The notes under the pieces: generated by a model
Database searches by the model: none
What the model was told of the DNA's origin: nothing
The model's input: the letters and a program-made list of their open reading frames with translations, nothing else
Program-made: the position numbers and the translations under genes
Shown here: one piece after another, positions 29,806 to 41,639 of the stretch
How the letters are laid out: every line of letters begins with the position of its first letter
Numbering within the stretch: the first letter of the stretch is position 1
NCBI GenBank assembly: GCA_013365325.1
Contig: JABVXV010000323.1
Coordinates: forward strand, 1-64,000
Length of the DNA: 64,000 bases
DNA from: Dipetalonema caudispina
Taxonomy: Eukaryota > Nematoda > Chromadorea > Rhabditida > Onchocercidae
Direction: 5' to 3'

Positions 29806-31766
29806 TTAAATTCTTCTCATAAATTGCGGTTCATTGTTACGCTTTAAAATTGCTTCCACACGTGCACGATTGGCTTCAAATGAAGAATGAACAGATACAA
29901 TGTTCAAATTACTTTCATCATTGAATTCTGTCACAGACGACGACGAATGATTAACGAACGGTAAATTAGTTGATGGAATTTCATTATATCGTTCCAGCAA
30001 ACGTCTATAATTAAATTTTTCAATCATTATCATCAAGTACGCAGATATATTTCAAAGCTTTCATCGTCAAAATTTTACACTTTTTTACAAAGAATGTAAA
30101 ACTAACTGTCTTTCCTGATTTCGATTAAATGTATTCTCTTTGTCGCCGCTTTTTAATCTTTGTTGTTGTCTGCAATGCTAATAGCATAATTATAGGTGAA
30201 AAAATTTTAATTATTACTGTTTTCATCACTCATTAACGATAACCAACTTATCTTCCGAATAATTATCTTATTCATCAATCTGCAACACACATTAATTAAT
30301 AAAACAAGTCAATAAACATACAAGTCTACATTTTAATTAATTAATCCATTATTTCTTACCAATAGGATATATATTCATTATTTATTAGCTTCAATTAGAC
30401 TAAAATTTCCACTTTTTACGTACATATATATACTCTTTTCGATGTCATTTTGCAGTTAACCTTTTGTAGAAGATAATATTTGCAACAATCCAAATAATCG
30501 ATGCTAAGAAATATGCTGGAAGTATAACTCCAAGTATCCACAAGCATCGTTTGTGTATTTCAATTCTTTTCAACTAAAGAATTACCAAAAGTGGTAAGAT
30601 GTATCAAAGACACATTAGTATTTCGGGATGTTCTATAAAAATAACCTTAATTAGATTATTGTATTCGAGATATTTCATAAAAGTAGCTCTGAATAGATTA
30701 TGGTAAATTATCTTCCATTTAAGATATGCTGCCTGATTTATAATCAAATTTCAAATTACAAAAGTATAATTGAGGAGAAAAAATCTTCGGATAAAATAAT
30801 TGATATTATCACCTCATTTTCATGCAACATATTGGTGCGTTCTTTAACCATTTCCATTAGTGAATTAAGCTTTTCACCTTTGAGGTCGAAGTATTCTGGG
30901 ATACGGAAATTTGCCGCATTACTGAAAATGATTAGTTTTGGTTAAAGATCGATTTTGACCAAAAAAACAGATTAGTCTCATAATAAGATGAAGTTAGAGA
31001 ATCACTTAAAAAAAGATTTAATTGTCAAATTTAATGAAAAATATAATAATCTGATAGAACTAAATTTGTTCAAGACTTTAAACAAAACAAAACATCTTTT
31101 GTTTTGTTTTGCTGTCTCATAAATCATTACTTTACCACCTAATTCTATATTTATTTTAGCTTTGTCTACCTACTTCTTGTACGAATTTTCAAAAACTTAG
31201 ACAACAACTGATATGGAGTGAAACAACGGAAAGGAATGAATTATCCTTTCTAGAAATTTGATAAAAAATTTTAAATATTTCACTTATTTTTAAGCTATTT
31301 ATTCCATTCCTAAATGAATAATATCAACTAAGAGAAGACATTGCTTCATCGTTTTTATTATTATTCTAGTAAAGGACAAAAGTTTGATGCTAAAAGTATG
31401 TAGTTTCAATCTCTGATCCAACATTTCTTTTGCATGATCGCTAAAACAAATAATTCAAATGAATTTTGATTTTTTTGTCTGTTCAATAATGTTTTTCATT
31501 AGTTTGACAAAAAAGAGAAAACCATTTTTTCATTAATTTGCTAAATATAATATTCAGATGGATAATTGAATAACTTTGTTATACAACTATAATATAATCA
31601 TAATAGAGATAATAATGATAAAATAATAATTATAGTCATACTTTTTATTATTCTTCCCTGAACGAATTCTTCGTTCGATTCGTACCAATTTCGTTGTAGT
31701 ACCATGAAGAATTTGTGGTAACCAAATTGTAACAATGAAGAGAAAGATTCGTGTTGTATTTTTCAT
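29806..31766 (-). CDS. Secreted-entry single-pass membrane protein of 223 residues, unknown
   Basis: Six minus-strand exons are 31642-31766, 31378-31440, 30813-30921, 30461-30573, 30107-30169 and 29806-30004. They total 672 bp with every phase in agreement (223 residues). Residues 1-20 are a typical signal peptide (FLFIVTIWLPQIL core). A basic, helical ectodomain of about 90 residues follows, with no cysteine pair. One membrane helix, about residues 113-134 (ILGVILPAYFLASIIWIVAN), is followed by a cytoplasmic tail of about 85 residues that is rich in Gln, Arg, Asn and Ser. If the intron after 30461 is retained, translation would end a few codons after the helix, giving a tailless form. I recognise no family. 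The size and topology loosely recall channel accessory subunits, but that is only a shape resemblance. Confidence 0.62.
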
Positions 31767-34700
31767 TGTACCAATAATATCATTATTGTTGCCCCTATTC
31801 TGACAAAATTTTGCCCTTTTTTTAAATTTAATTTTTCTTTAAAAAAAAATATATATTAGCCTATTTTTTGCATATATTAATCAAAAAGAGAAGAGAAAAA
31901 AGGCATACATATGTAAAAATGAATGAATGAAAAGTAAATTTGTTAGTTTATGACTGATTAAAAATTTCCCGTCACAACTCTTTCGTTTTGTTTAGATCAA
32001 TAGAACTAGTTTTTTGTTTCTCGCTTGCGAGGATAAATCAATAATCGATCTTTAATTTCACAATAACTTTTTTATTTTCATTGATTGAAATCTTCGTCTT
32101 TTTTGGCCCATTCAATTATAATTTTGATTTCGTATCCAATATTATATAGCTCTCATTGATAAAATTGCTTGATGAATTTTTTTTTGAGTATGAAATTTGC
32201 ACATTTCTAAATTGAACGTAATTTTTTCTGATTAAAACGGTTTTCCCATTTTTTTAATGTTTACAAACTTTAAACTAATTTGAAATTGAAACAAGGAAAA
32301 ATGGAAAGGAAGTTACTGTTTTTGAAGTCTACATGTGTTAACACAATTTTAAAATTTGTTAAACGAGTAATTAAATGCAATAATTATTATTTTGTGGCAC
32401 ATTATCAAGTAATAATTACACAATTATTAAACTAAGAATGGGAAAGTTAGTCTTACTTTTGTAGAAACTGGTTTTATACTGTTCTAAAAACTTTTTATGC
32501 TGCAAAAAATAGTATAAACTATATTCCTGTATAAAATGATTCTTAGATAGAGAAAAAGACAGACAGACAGGAGTGTTCAAAATGGTAAAGATATGAATGA
32601 TGGACTAAAATGTAATTTTAAATTATAACCTTGAGAGAATAATTTCCGATATATAAAGTAACGCTTTCTTCCTTTTTTCTTGCGAAAAGATTAAATTGAC
32701 AAAGATTTGAAATAAAATATCAGAAATATTAATGTAATTGTCATCGTACTAAGCAATTATTTTACATTTCGATCATTTGATTCAAAATTAAAATGAACTA
32801 AATAACATAAGAAAATGATACTAAATGGTCATATGCAATTTCCTTAACAGAAAAAAAAGATAAACGACTTGAAGTTCATTATTCTCATTTGAAGATAAGG
32901 CTGGGATTTGTCAAGAGAAAAATTATTCTTTCCCTATTCCTTATTCTATCAGCATTATCATTATCATTATCATTTTAGTATCAGCTGCAAATATGGGTGA
33001 ACTTTTTTTTGAGAGGAGGAAAAAAAGATCATAATATTAGTCATCAGTAACATTCTTATCGAATAATTCATTAATTTCATTGTTGATGATATGGTGCTAA
33101 ATTCTGCTTATCTTACTTCTTAAGCACTCCTCAAAACTTGACATTTGCTTTGTTCAATTTTTGATATTCAAATTTTCTTGTTAAGCATAAGACTGATGAA
33201 GGTTAGATTGGAACTTCGAATCAAATCATATTTTTGTCTAAGTAATGAACAAAAAGTTTAATAAAAAATGCAAAAAGTCCCGAGAGAATTGAGTGTAGCA
33301 TGTTGTCAACCATACTAAAAATCAATTCCTTTCACTCATTCACATTGTCAAACATACCTCCTCCAAACAATTCTCATAAATTCTGCGGTGCACTTTAAAG
33401 TGGCGTTTCATTATTTTTGGAGGTACAAATGCGCATGTTGAAGGAGAAATTTATCGATAGAAAAAATTTTTTATATTTTTATTTCAATAAAAATATAAAT
33501 AAGCGAGAGTTAGAGGTAGGAAGAAATAAAAAATACCTTAATTTCTAAATTTCTAAACCAACTTGCTATTTTATCATTGTTAAAAAAAATTCCAAAAATT
33601 CACGACGGTCCTATTAGGAAATTAAAACCATTGCAAGTTTCCTCTTCTTCTTCTTTTTGACAATTTGATTATGAATTCAGGATTATTCCAAGTCATAACA
33701 TTTTATATTAGACTAATTTCAAAACTTCCTTTCCAAAAATACATTCATTTCAACGATGATTCGTCATAAAGGTATTCTGGGCATTTTATGTCTGTGTTTT
33801 AATTTTATTTGAAATATAATGAATGAAAGAACGAATTCTAATTTTTTAACTAAAGGACAGAAAAATTAATCACAAAAATGATATAATAAGAGCGGAGAAA
33901 TTATATTATTATCATTAGTTTTGTTCGTACTTCTAAGCCTTATTTAAGTTATTTTTTGCTTCGTTGTAAATATGGCTTATTACAATGTCCCATATTTGCT
34001 TAACTTTATTACTATCGTTACCTGGGAAAGATAACGCAACGATTTACTCGAAAAACTTTACTGAATTAACGAAAAAATTCTCTAAAAAGGCGTATCTGTC
34101 TTTTATTTCCTTTTTCCAAATATTTTTTATTTTTGTTTCTCAAATGGTTGAAGGTCAAATACAGAATGAATCAATTTTATGGCTTATAAAATACGACTTT
34201 TAGCAACGAAAAAAATGACTCACAAATGAAGGAGGTGACACTTATGTTTTACAAAGTGGCAGTTTGAAGAAGGAAAATTTTTCATTTGGCAATAGGATGA
34301 AGAAAGTTTTTCTCAAATTATGACAAATACTACGATAACTGCGCATATTTATTAAAATGGGAATATTACTCTAATATTTAATTCAAAATAAATACCAGTA
34401 GGTTTTTTCTTAAATTTCTTTTCCAAAATGATTTCAATTTTCTCTCATTTCACAAAAGAACTTATTCTAAATCTTTTCTCTTATCCTGCTAAATGTTTAT
34501 CATCTTCTGGATGATAAATGTAAGATAATATACTTTCGAATAACTTTGAAATGATAACTTAATATTGTTGAATAAAGAATAACAAAGTGAACATTAAATA
34601 AGCAAATTTCATGGAAAGTACCAGTCCAAGATTATTTATTAATCCAAATTATTTCAAACAATATAATTCATTTTATCCTACCTAATTCAATTATTAGTTC

Positions 34701-36600
34701 AACCATTCATTAGGCCTTATTAATCAAATTCAATCTTTCAAAGTCAATTATTTCATTTCTTTTTAGCATATCCGTCCTACCTAATTGTTCAATTAATCGT
34801 TCGCTAATTAGCATATTTAAAAAAAATGATGCGACACAAAGTTTCTGCACGGCCTCGTTACCATCGTTTAAGATTATTGTAATTTTGTGACCAAATTAAT
34901 TGTAAATTAACTTTTATCGGTTCTAGTTTTCCTAATAAAATGATAATTTTTATACCACAAAAATTGTCGTTCTGATATTAATGAAGAAGAAAGAAGAAGA
35001 AAAAAGGGGAAAAAGAAAACTATTCCGTTTTAGAATTGTTCTCTAAAAAAATACTAACCAATTCTTCTGGTAGACACTTTAGAAAAACAGAACGTCAAAA
35101 AATACTGAAAAAAAAAAGAATTAGACAATTCGACAAAACATGTCAAATAAAATGCTAAAATGATGTTAATTTCAAATGATGTTAACTATGGTTTTAATAT
35201 AGAATTGTTTATTCACCTGTACCTACCTTTATTGTTACTCTCCCGAATAATAATAATACAAGAAGAATATATTCTATCATGAATAGATATGAAATGGATC
35301 AGGAATAAATGATGAACAATAGGATTATTAATAATTTTGTTCATAAGTGGTGGTGCGAAGATAACATTATGATATATTAAAAGAATGAATGAATAACTCG
35401 AAATATTGTGTTGCAAGAAATTTCTATTTCTTTTTCTATCAAAATTAATTAAATGAGGTAGAAGTATACGTTTATAATTGGTATAAATTGAAAAAAAATC
35501 GCAAATAAATAAATAAAAAATTAATAGCATTATAGTAAGTACAACGTAATAAAATAGGTATTATGAGATATAGCACGTAAGTAAATTAAAGTGAGTTGAG
35601 GTAAAATAGAGGAGGAACCTGCTTGGGAAAAGAGGAAAACAAGAGATATACGAAATAAAAAAAGCATTCAAGATGGATAGCAAAATTGGTGTGGATTGAA
35701 TTTAGAGTAAATGAAAAGTTGAAATAAAATTTTACAGAAATGAAATAACTAGACAATTCTAAGGAGTAGATGGAGCTAAAAAAATATTGAATGAAATTAG
35801 AAAGAAGCCTCATGAATTTTAACTTTCCGTGATTCTAAGCATTTTTTCCATTTCATTTCTTTAATAATACCCCAAGAAGTTTTTTATGAGCTTTAATGAT
35901 TTCAAGTTATATATGGATGTAATATTAAAACATTTATAAACCTTAGTTAGGTTCCACAATACTATAAGTTTCATTTTAATTAATATTGTGTTATATTTCA
36001 ATTTATATAAAGTCCTACTAAAAATGCACTAATGAAAAGTAAACCATTAAGTTATCTAATTATTTATTCAGTTTTAAAATCGATTAGCAAATATGCAATG
36101 AAAAAATTCTGAAAGAGCAAGAAAAAGGTGAGACGTAGAATTTTTGACATTTGCTGTTGAAGCGGTTAAATGGAAATTCACCCTTTCATTATTTTTCAAT
36201 TTTTAAAGAATGTACTTTTCACCAACCAAAAAGAAAAAAGAAAGGGACGAGAAAACGCAAACTGTCTTTCGCTGCTTTTTTTCATCCAATTCGTTAAATT
36301 TAGTTCAGATTATGAAATTATAAATAATTTTGTGCATTTACAAGAAAGTCAAAAAAGAAGAAAGAAAAAGTTTAAATTTTCGAAGAAGAGTAAAATTGAA
36401 CTTTCCGTGCAATTTTTAAAATTAAGAAAATCACTTAGTTTTGGTCTTTAAAATTATTAATATTCATTGCATCTCAAAGTGATTTTATTAATGAAGTTTA
36501 TCAATGAATCATTTCTCTTGAGAAATTATAAATTGGAAATTTATCCAAAATATTGGATAAATTAAATTAAATGATACAGGTATAGTTCTCACCAATTAAT
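31767..36600. other. Gene-poor AT-rich stretch
   Basis: I found no exon with convincing splice signals or protein composition. The open frames at 33985, 35213, 35586 and 36170 are dominated by Phe, Ile, Lys, Asn and Ser and are typical of chance frames in such AT-rich DNA. A TATCATTATCATTATCATT microsatellite lies near 32945. Confidence 0.45.
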
Positions 36601-36618
36601 AAAATGCACCTGCCTTAC

Positions 36619-38560
36619 CATCTACGGTATCACTTTCTAATCTGTTATCACAGTTAGATATTATTTTCCCCGATATCAGTAAATGACTGCTTACTTCCCC
36701 CTTAGTAATATCAATAAGCAGGCGTACAAACTGATGATATATATTGTCTCTATTTTCTCTAGAATTACTTTTATTGGCAGTGCCGATAACTATATCAATA
36801 ACTCACTTTGTCTTCACTGTTTGTAATATTCATTTCAAAATCCGGATTTGTCCGGCTGAACAAAACGTTTAGCAACCGCCAGGATTCCAGCAGTTTGGTG
36901 TCAATGTAACAAGTTCTGTCCGTTGATACCGTATGTTGCATAAATTAAATGTACATTGATCTCTTGAAAAGATTAACGTTAATAGGCATTAAACGATTCT
37001 GTTTATATCAAATTGCAAGTAATTCAAAGTAATTGGCTTTGATTGGCCAATTCTTGATTTTATTTTCGGCTTTTTTTGTCACTACAGCACTTCTCAATTA
37101 TGCAAATAAATTTCAATTTATCCTTGGATCATCATTTATTTTCCTGAGATAAGCTTTTTAACAGATTAAAATTTGCAAGAAGAAAGTTCAATTTTTTCAT
37201 CTTTAAATATTAGAATAAACACAATGAATAGCAATTCATCATTTCATGCGTTCTCTCTTTACGGTTAAGACGAAAACTGAAATAAATTCAAAAACGATGG
37301 GCAAAATTCCATTCTAAATTTTCTTGATTAAATTCAGTTGATGCTATCTATAAACATCTAACTTTTTATTCATATTATTTAGACTTTTTGAATACTTAGC
37401 AAAGTATTTCATGCTGTATGAATTATAGCAGAGGAATGTTATGAGACTCTTCACACTTCCTGAAAAAAGCTGAGATGGGAAATGATAGACAGTAAATCTG
37501 ACTGAAATCGTTAAAATAATCAAGGACAGCAATACATTTATTAATTGATCGATTACCCTCTACACTATTTCTCCAAAAATTTACCGATATCGATATTATC
37601 ACTGCGTTCATCTCATCGAACAATTCACTGTAAATGCATTGTTATCAGAAGAAATATTATAAGAGTGGTGAGCGCAGAAATACAGCTGAAACACATTTGT
37701 CCTCTTTGATTTCAGATTAATGAAATTTATTTACTTTAACTGTAATTCAAGAATTAAAATATCAATTGAATTGTATTTTAAACATTTATTAATTCAATTA
37801 ATGCGGAAAGGATTTTTTAGACATTTAGGGATGTTCGAGAACTGAAAATGAATTTATCTCAGTTGACTTTTGATTGTTTCTTTTTTTTTACTTCAAGAAT
37901 CCAATCAGTGAAATTTAATGCTAGCTATTATGATAATTATAGAATTGTCTTGGTGTAAATTTATCCGTCCATTTGCTCGTAGAGATTCAATATTCATCTT
38001 TAATTACATACCATTCGATGCTACTGAATCTTATGGTTCATGATTCTTATAATTGATATCATGTAAAGTATACTCGGTATTGAATGGAATTTTTAATAGA
38101 TATAATCTTTACTTATCCATCCATATTTCCGCTTTCAGAAATATCAAACCTTTTCTCAAGGGATAATTCTGAATAGTTTTACTACTAACTGAAAACAATT
38201 TGGTAATTTGTTGTGATGCATGGCTGCATTCGAACTTTGATAAGTAAAATAATTAAATATTGCATCATAGAAGCAGACAATTTCAGGATTTGGGATCCAG
38301 CAAAAGGTAAGATTCAAGATATGAGTGCGATTCAGCAACCTGACTAATCCGGAAAAGAAATACGATTTTGGATGCCATATTCAGGTGTCGCGTTAGATTA
38401 GATTAATTAGTTGGTGGATTTGAATTTACATATAATCATCACAACCATATTATGATGAACATACATTTTAATGTGAAATGCGCCATAATATCAGCATCAG
38501 TTATTCTTACTTCATTTGCTGTCAAATTTCTCGCGTACAGAATGCCTACAATATTCTTCA
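36619..38560 (-). CDS. Cluster of coding-like exons, gene structure unresolved
   Basis: Several minus-strand pieces have low stop density, more GC than their flanks and splice-like edges. The piece 36807-36941 opens with an ATG and reads CYIDTKLLESWRLLNVLF. It joins in phase with 36619-36730, which reads FVRLLIDITKGEVSSHLLIS, between CATCAG and GTAAGG. About 37370-37460 follows TTTTTTCAG and reads SVKSLITFLCYNSYSMKYFA. About 37633-37697 can read the hydrophobic ISALTTLIIFLLITMHL. About 38185-38336 reads a cysteine-containing, Asn-rich segment (LNLTFCWIPNPEIVCFYDAI). About 38503-38565 starts MSFNVKNIVGILYARN before GTAAGA. One multi-exon membrane or receptor gene, or two genes, would explain this. 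I could not chain them. Confidence 0.32.
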
Positions 38561-38999
38561 CGTTGAAAGACATTTGTAAGTCACGTCATTCATCAGTAAC
38601 GCAATGAATACATTATTCAATAACAACAATGTTATCGTTCATCTTCGCTCCAACTCTTATATGATTCCTTCCTTACCAATGGGCATCTGAGATACTAAAT
38701 AGAGAATGACCAATCTTTTATCTTGCCTATTCTTGAAGTTACCTTCTGATTATCCGTTTCGACTGTGATGAGCTCAATGAAGCACAGATGATGACAAAGA
38801 GAAAGAACAAAAGAAAAAAGAAAAATAGTAATAATAATAAATAAACAAAATATCTATTGCTATGTCCACTTAAGGAGAACAACTAAAATTTCTTTTATTG
38901 AATTAACATCGAAGCAAATTCTTTTTTGTTGCAATTAAACTGGCATATCGGAAAAGAATTACTGAATTGTGAAAGCATAGATAAGTTTGTTATTTCTTG

Positions 39000-39744
39000 A
39001 AATTCCTGAATGCCAACACTCGGTTAAACCGTACAAAGTCAAATTGGACATCATGGAAAGGTAATTTGCACTTTTGACGTAGATGTGACATAGCAGAATC
39101 CTATTAGATTTTATTTATTTCACATAATTGAGAGAGGGAGAGAGAGAAAGGGGGAGAAGAAACAAAAACTTTGGGAAAATAAACTGATTCATATTCAGAT
39201 GCTTAAAAGGGACGGATAAGGTGAGGGCAGAAGATAAGCAGTGAAATGTTCTTAAAGCTTATAAGGATGATATTCAGACTGAAATTTCACCGTCTTTTTC
39301 AAAAAGGCATATTTTACAGACCATTCGATGAAATGATTAAAATGTTAAAGACTTTTTAACAGACTTAGAATCAGAGCGGCTATTTCGGAATTGCGACAGC
39401 CAGAAAATAACACAAAAACTCAAAAGTTTCAATAATGGTATTTTTCAGCGGCACAAGCCCAACAACTGACATACCTGTCAATTAAGATCGTACCTATTGG
39501 AGACGTTTTTTGCTAAAAACGTCCAAGTGCGTTCCTCTAATCATAGAGCCATATTAAAATATTTCACATCTCACTTATGAAAGCATTAAATAAATATGTG
39601 ATCCGATTGGACAGTACTTTACTTGATTGCTTCATTACAGTATGCGTAACTTGCCAGCTAAAAATGGCTATTTTCGAATGGATTTGCCAGGATCATTTCG
39701 ACTCATTGCGTAGTTGCTTCGAATGCGGGAAAGTGGATAATTAA
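39000..39744 (+). CDS. Candidate small cysteine-rich gene, 3' exons
   Basis: Three exon-like pieces lie in order. The first ends at 39060 before GTAATT and reads IPECQHSVKPYKVKLDIME. The second follows TTTTTAACAG at 39363, joins in phase 2, and reads RLRIRAAISELRQPENNT. The third, 39641-39744, follows TTCATTACAG and reads CVTCQLKMAIFEWICQ, then SLRSCFECGK, to TAA, with two CxxC pairs. The spacing recalls short secreted cysteine proteins of nematodes. The second exon runs into a stop with no good donor, so the chain is incomplete. Confidence 0.33.
39502..39523 (+). other. Perfect 9-bp stem with 4-base loop
   Basis: GACGTTTTT is followed by the loop TGCT and its exact reverse complement AAAAACGTC. 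It lies in the intron-like gap before the 39641 exon. There is no further T-tract or conserved context to suggest a specific function. Confidence 0.6.
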
Positions 39745-40251
39745 GTACAATTTGAGATATCAAAGGTCTTTTAGCAATTAATTTTTTGAGAAATTTCATG
39801 TAGCACAGCGAATTTACACGAGATAGATTTTGAAGAGTTGTGTAACACTCTTATTCGATTTACATTATCCGCAATTTGAATCAAAATATTGCATTCAAAA
39901 TATTTCATTTAGTTACTTGTAGAAACCTCAAATTAGCTTCCATTATAAATCTTTTGTATCAGAATTTATCGATGTCTCAAATTTACAGGCATGTTCCGAA
40001 TAGTTTCAACTTAACCTGCGGGTTTGCTCGATTTAATACTAAATATTAACTTTTCCTTTTTGTACCCATAATGCCGTTCCAATATTAATATATATCAGAA
40101 AATAACAATAAACGATCAGTAATCATAGTCATTTCACATAAAATCTTTCTGATCTGATGGCACTCCCAAAAGCGCCATGAAATCATGCCTCACTTCTGAT
40201 CGCTATCTTCCCTATAAACATATGTTCTTTCGGTATTCAGGATATAAAGTT

Positions 40252-40807
40252 ATGTTGTACCTTCCTCTTTCTACATGTTCCTCGTTGCTGGATCTATTGG
40301 CTATTATGTGCACTTCGATTTTTTGTGTCCAGTAAGCCGTTATGACATCCGGATTCATGCGATCCTCGCAATGTGCATATAAATGGTATTAGTAAACTTC
40401 TTCGCTGCAACGACGTACCCGAAAACTACGAAGTTGAAAAACTCAACAAGAAGGAAGAATACCTCACATGGATCTTAAATAAAATGCTCACCGATGAAAA
40501 TGTTCCAAATAGAAGAGGTTTCACTCTTTTGCAGAATCTCATGCTGAATAACGTAAAATCGGAAACCTTAAACTGTTCGCCATTAGCAAATCATTTAAAT
40601 GGAAAAAATATTTCTCATATGTGAAATCTCGAAGTAGTACTGGTGGCAGTCGCTGTATCTTTTCTGATACATTATTGCTATATGTTTTACATGTATCATG
40701 CTGCACTTGTACGACATAATGTTATAATACATCTCGAAGTTTCAACAGAAAGTACAGCAAAACCAAAAGTCGAAAACTATACGACGAAGCTGTTTTTTAG
40801 AGTCTAG
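40252..40807 (+). CDS. Short signal-peptide plus membrane-helix protein (about 120-125 residues), unknown
   Basis: Exons are 40252-40331, 40393-40517 and either 40635-40807 or 40650-40807, all in compatible phase. Residues 1-24 are hydrophobic and signal-like (LDLLAIMCTSIFC). A charged ectodomain of about 42 residues follows, starting LLRCNDVPENYEVEKLNKKE. One membrane helix follows (VAVAVSFLIHYCYMFYM), then a tail rich in Thr, Ser and Lys ending at TAG. The two possible acceptors (TCGAAG or GGTGGCAG) differ by five residues in the helix. Further open segments to the right (40870-41510) may be alternative cytoplasmic exons. I recognise no family. Confidence 0.48.
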
Positions 40808-40863
40808 ACAGTGATTCTTATGAGATTAGTTATATCGTCTTCTGTTGAAAACAAATGCATCCA

Positions 40864-41516
40864 TGAACTACAATGCTGTTCTCAGCAGAAAACGTAAACG
40901 TATTAGGTCCAAACTAAATATTCTCGATGGATAATTCCTCATAGATTTATAAAGCTGGAAAATTAGACCAATAAGTTTCATTAAATAGAACAAAATTTTA
41001 AGAAATAATGAAGTCTGTCCCGAACCAAATATTAACTAAAACTCAGCCATCAAAAGATGTCAGAATTTCTGGGAAATGATACAAATATAAATAATCAGCG
41101 AAATGTTCGTCACTTAACTAGGCAACATAATGACATTCTCGAACATGAAGACGATATTTTTTCGAGATCAGCTTCTGAGATTTGAGCAGTTACAAATTTA
41201 TATAATGCCTGCCTTCATTATGAATCGTATCATCTCCAATATTTTATAAACTTCAAGCTGCAGCGTGAGAGGCACTATGCTGCATGGTCAGAAAACTATC
41301 AACTTCGTAAGTCGAATTCAAAGTATTTAGGTTCCAGTAGTTAAATGTTATGGAAAGTCGGAGTGAAAATTATGCTACTGTCTTCTCGGAGAATAGTAGG
41401 AACTACCGTATTCGTGATAAAGAGGAAGTCTTGTCTGCTACACTACGGGAATTGATAAAAGTGCATAGGACTCAAATATGCGAACGAGCTTCGAGATGTA
41501 AATTTGAAGTTTGAGA
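40864..41516 (+). pseudogene. Interrupted coding-like region, possible tail exons or gene relic
   Basis: One frame from about 41079 reads QRNVRHLTRQHNDILEHEDD, then about ten residues to a single TGA near 41190, and continues open as LHYESYHLQYFINFKLQRER up to GTAAGT near 41309. Another frame from an ATG at 41351 reads ESRSENYATVFSENSRNYRI, then KEEVLSATLRELIKVHRTQ, to a TGA at about 41513. Amino-acid content is strongly charged and protein-like, unlike the chance frames nearby. Either unrecognised introns remove the TGA and the frame change, or this is a decayed gene. Confidence 0.35.
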
Positions 41517-41639
41517 CAGCAAGCCACAAAAAGTACAGGCATCCGTTTAACGATATATTCAGCTTTGTTGTAGTAACAGCTATTATTTGATAGAAAGCAT
41601 TACTGCTTGGAATCAACTCGAAGATCATTCATCAAATAG

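Noticed and set aside
32945..32975. TATCATTATCATT tract as a functional element
   Set aside because: It is a plain trinucleotide-like microsatellite with no associated structure or gene.
35213..36451. Several open frames of 75-105 codons
   Set aside because: They are dominated by Phe, Ile, Lys, Ser and Asn with no start context, splice sites or motifs, and are expected by chance in such AT-rich DNA.
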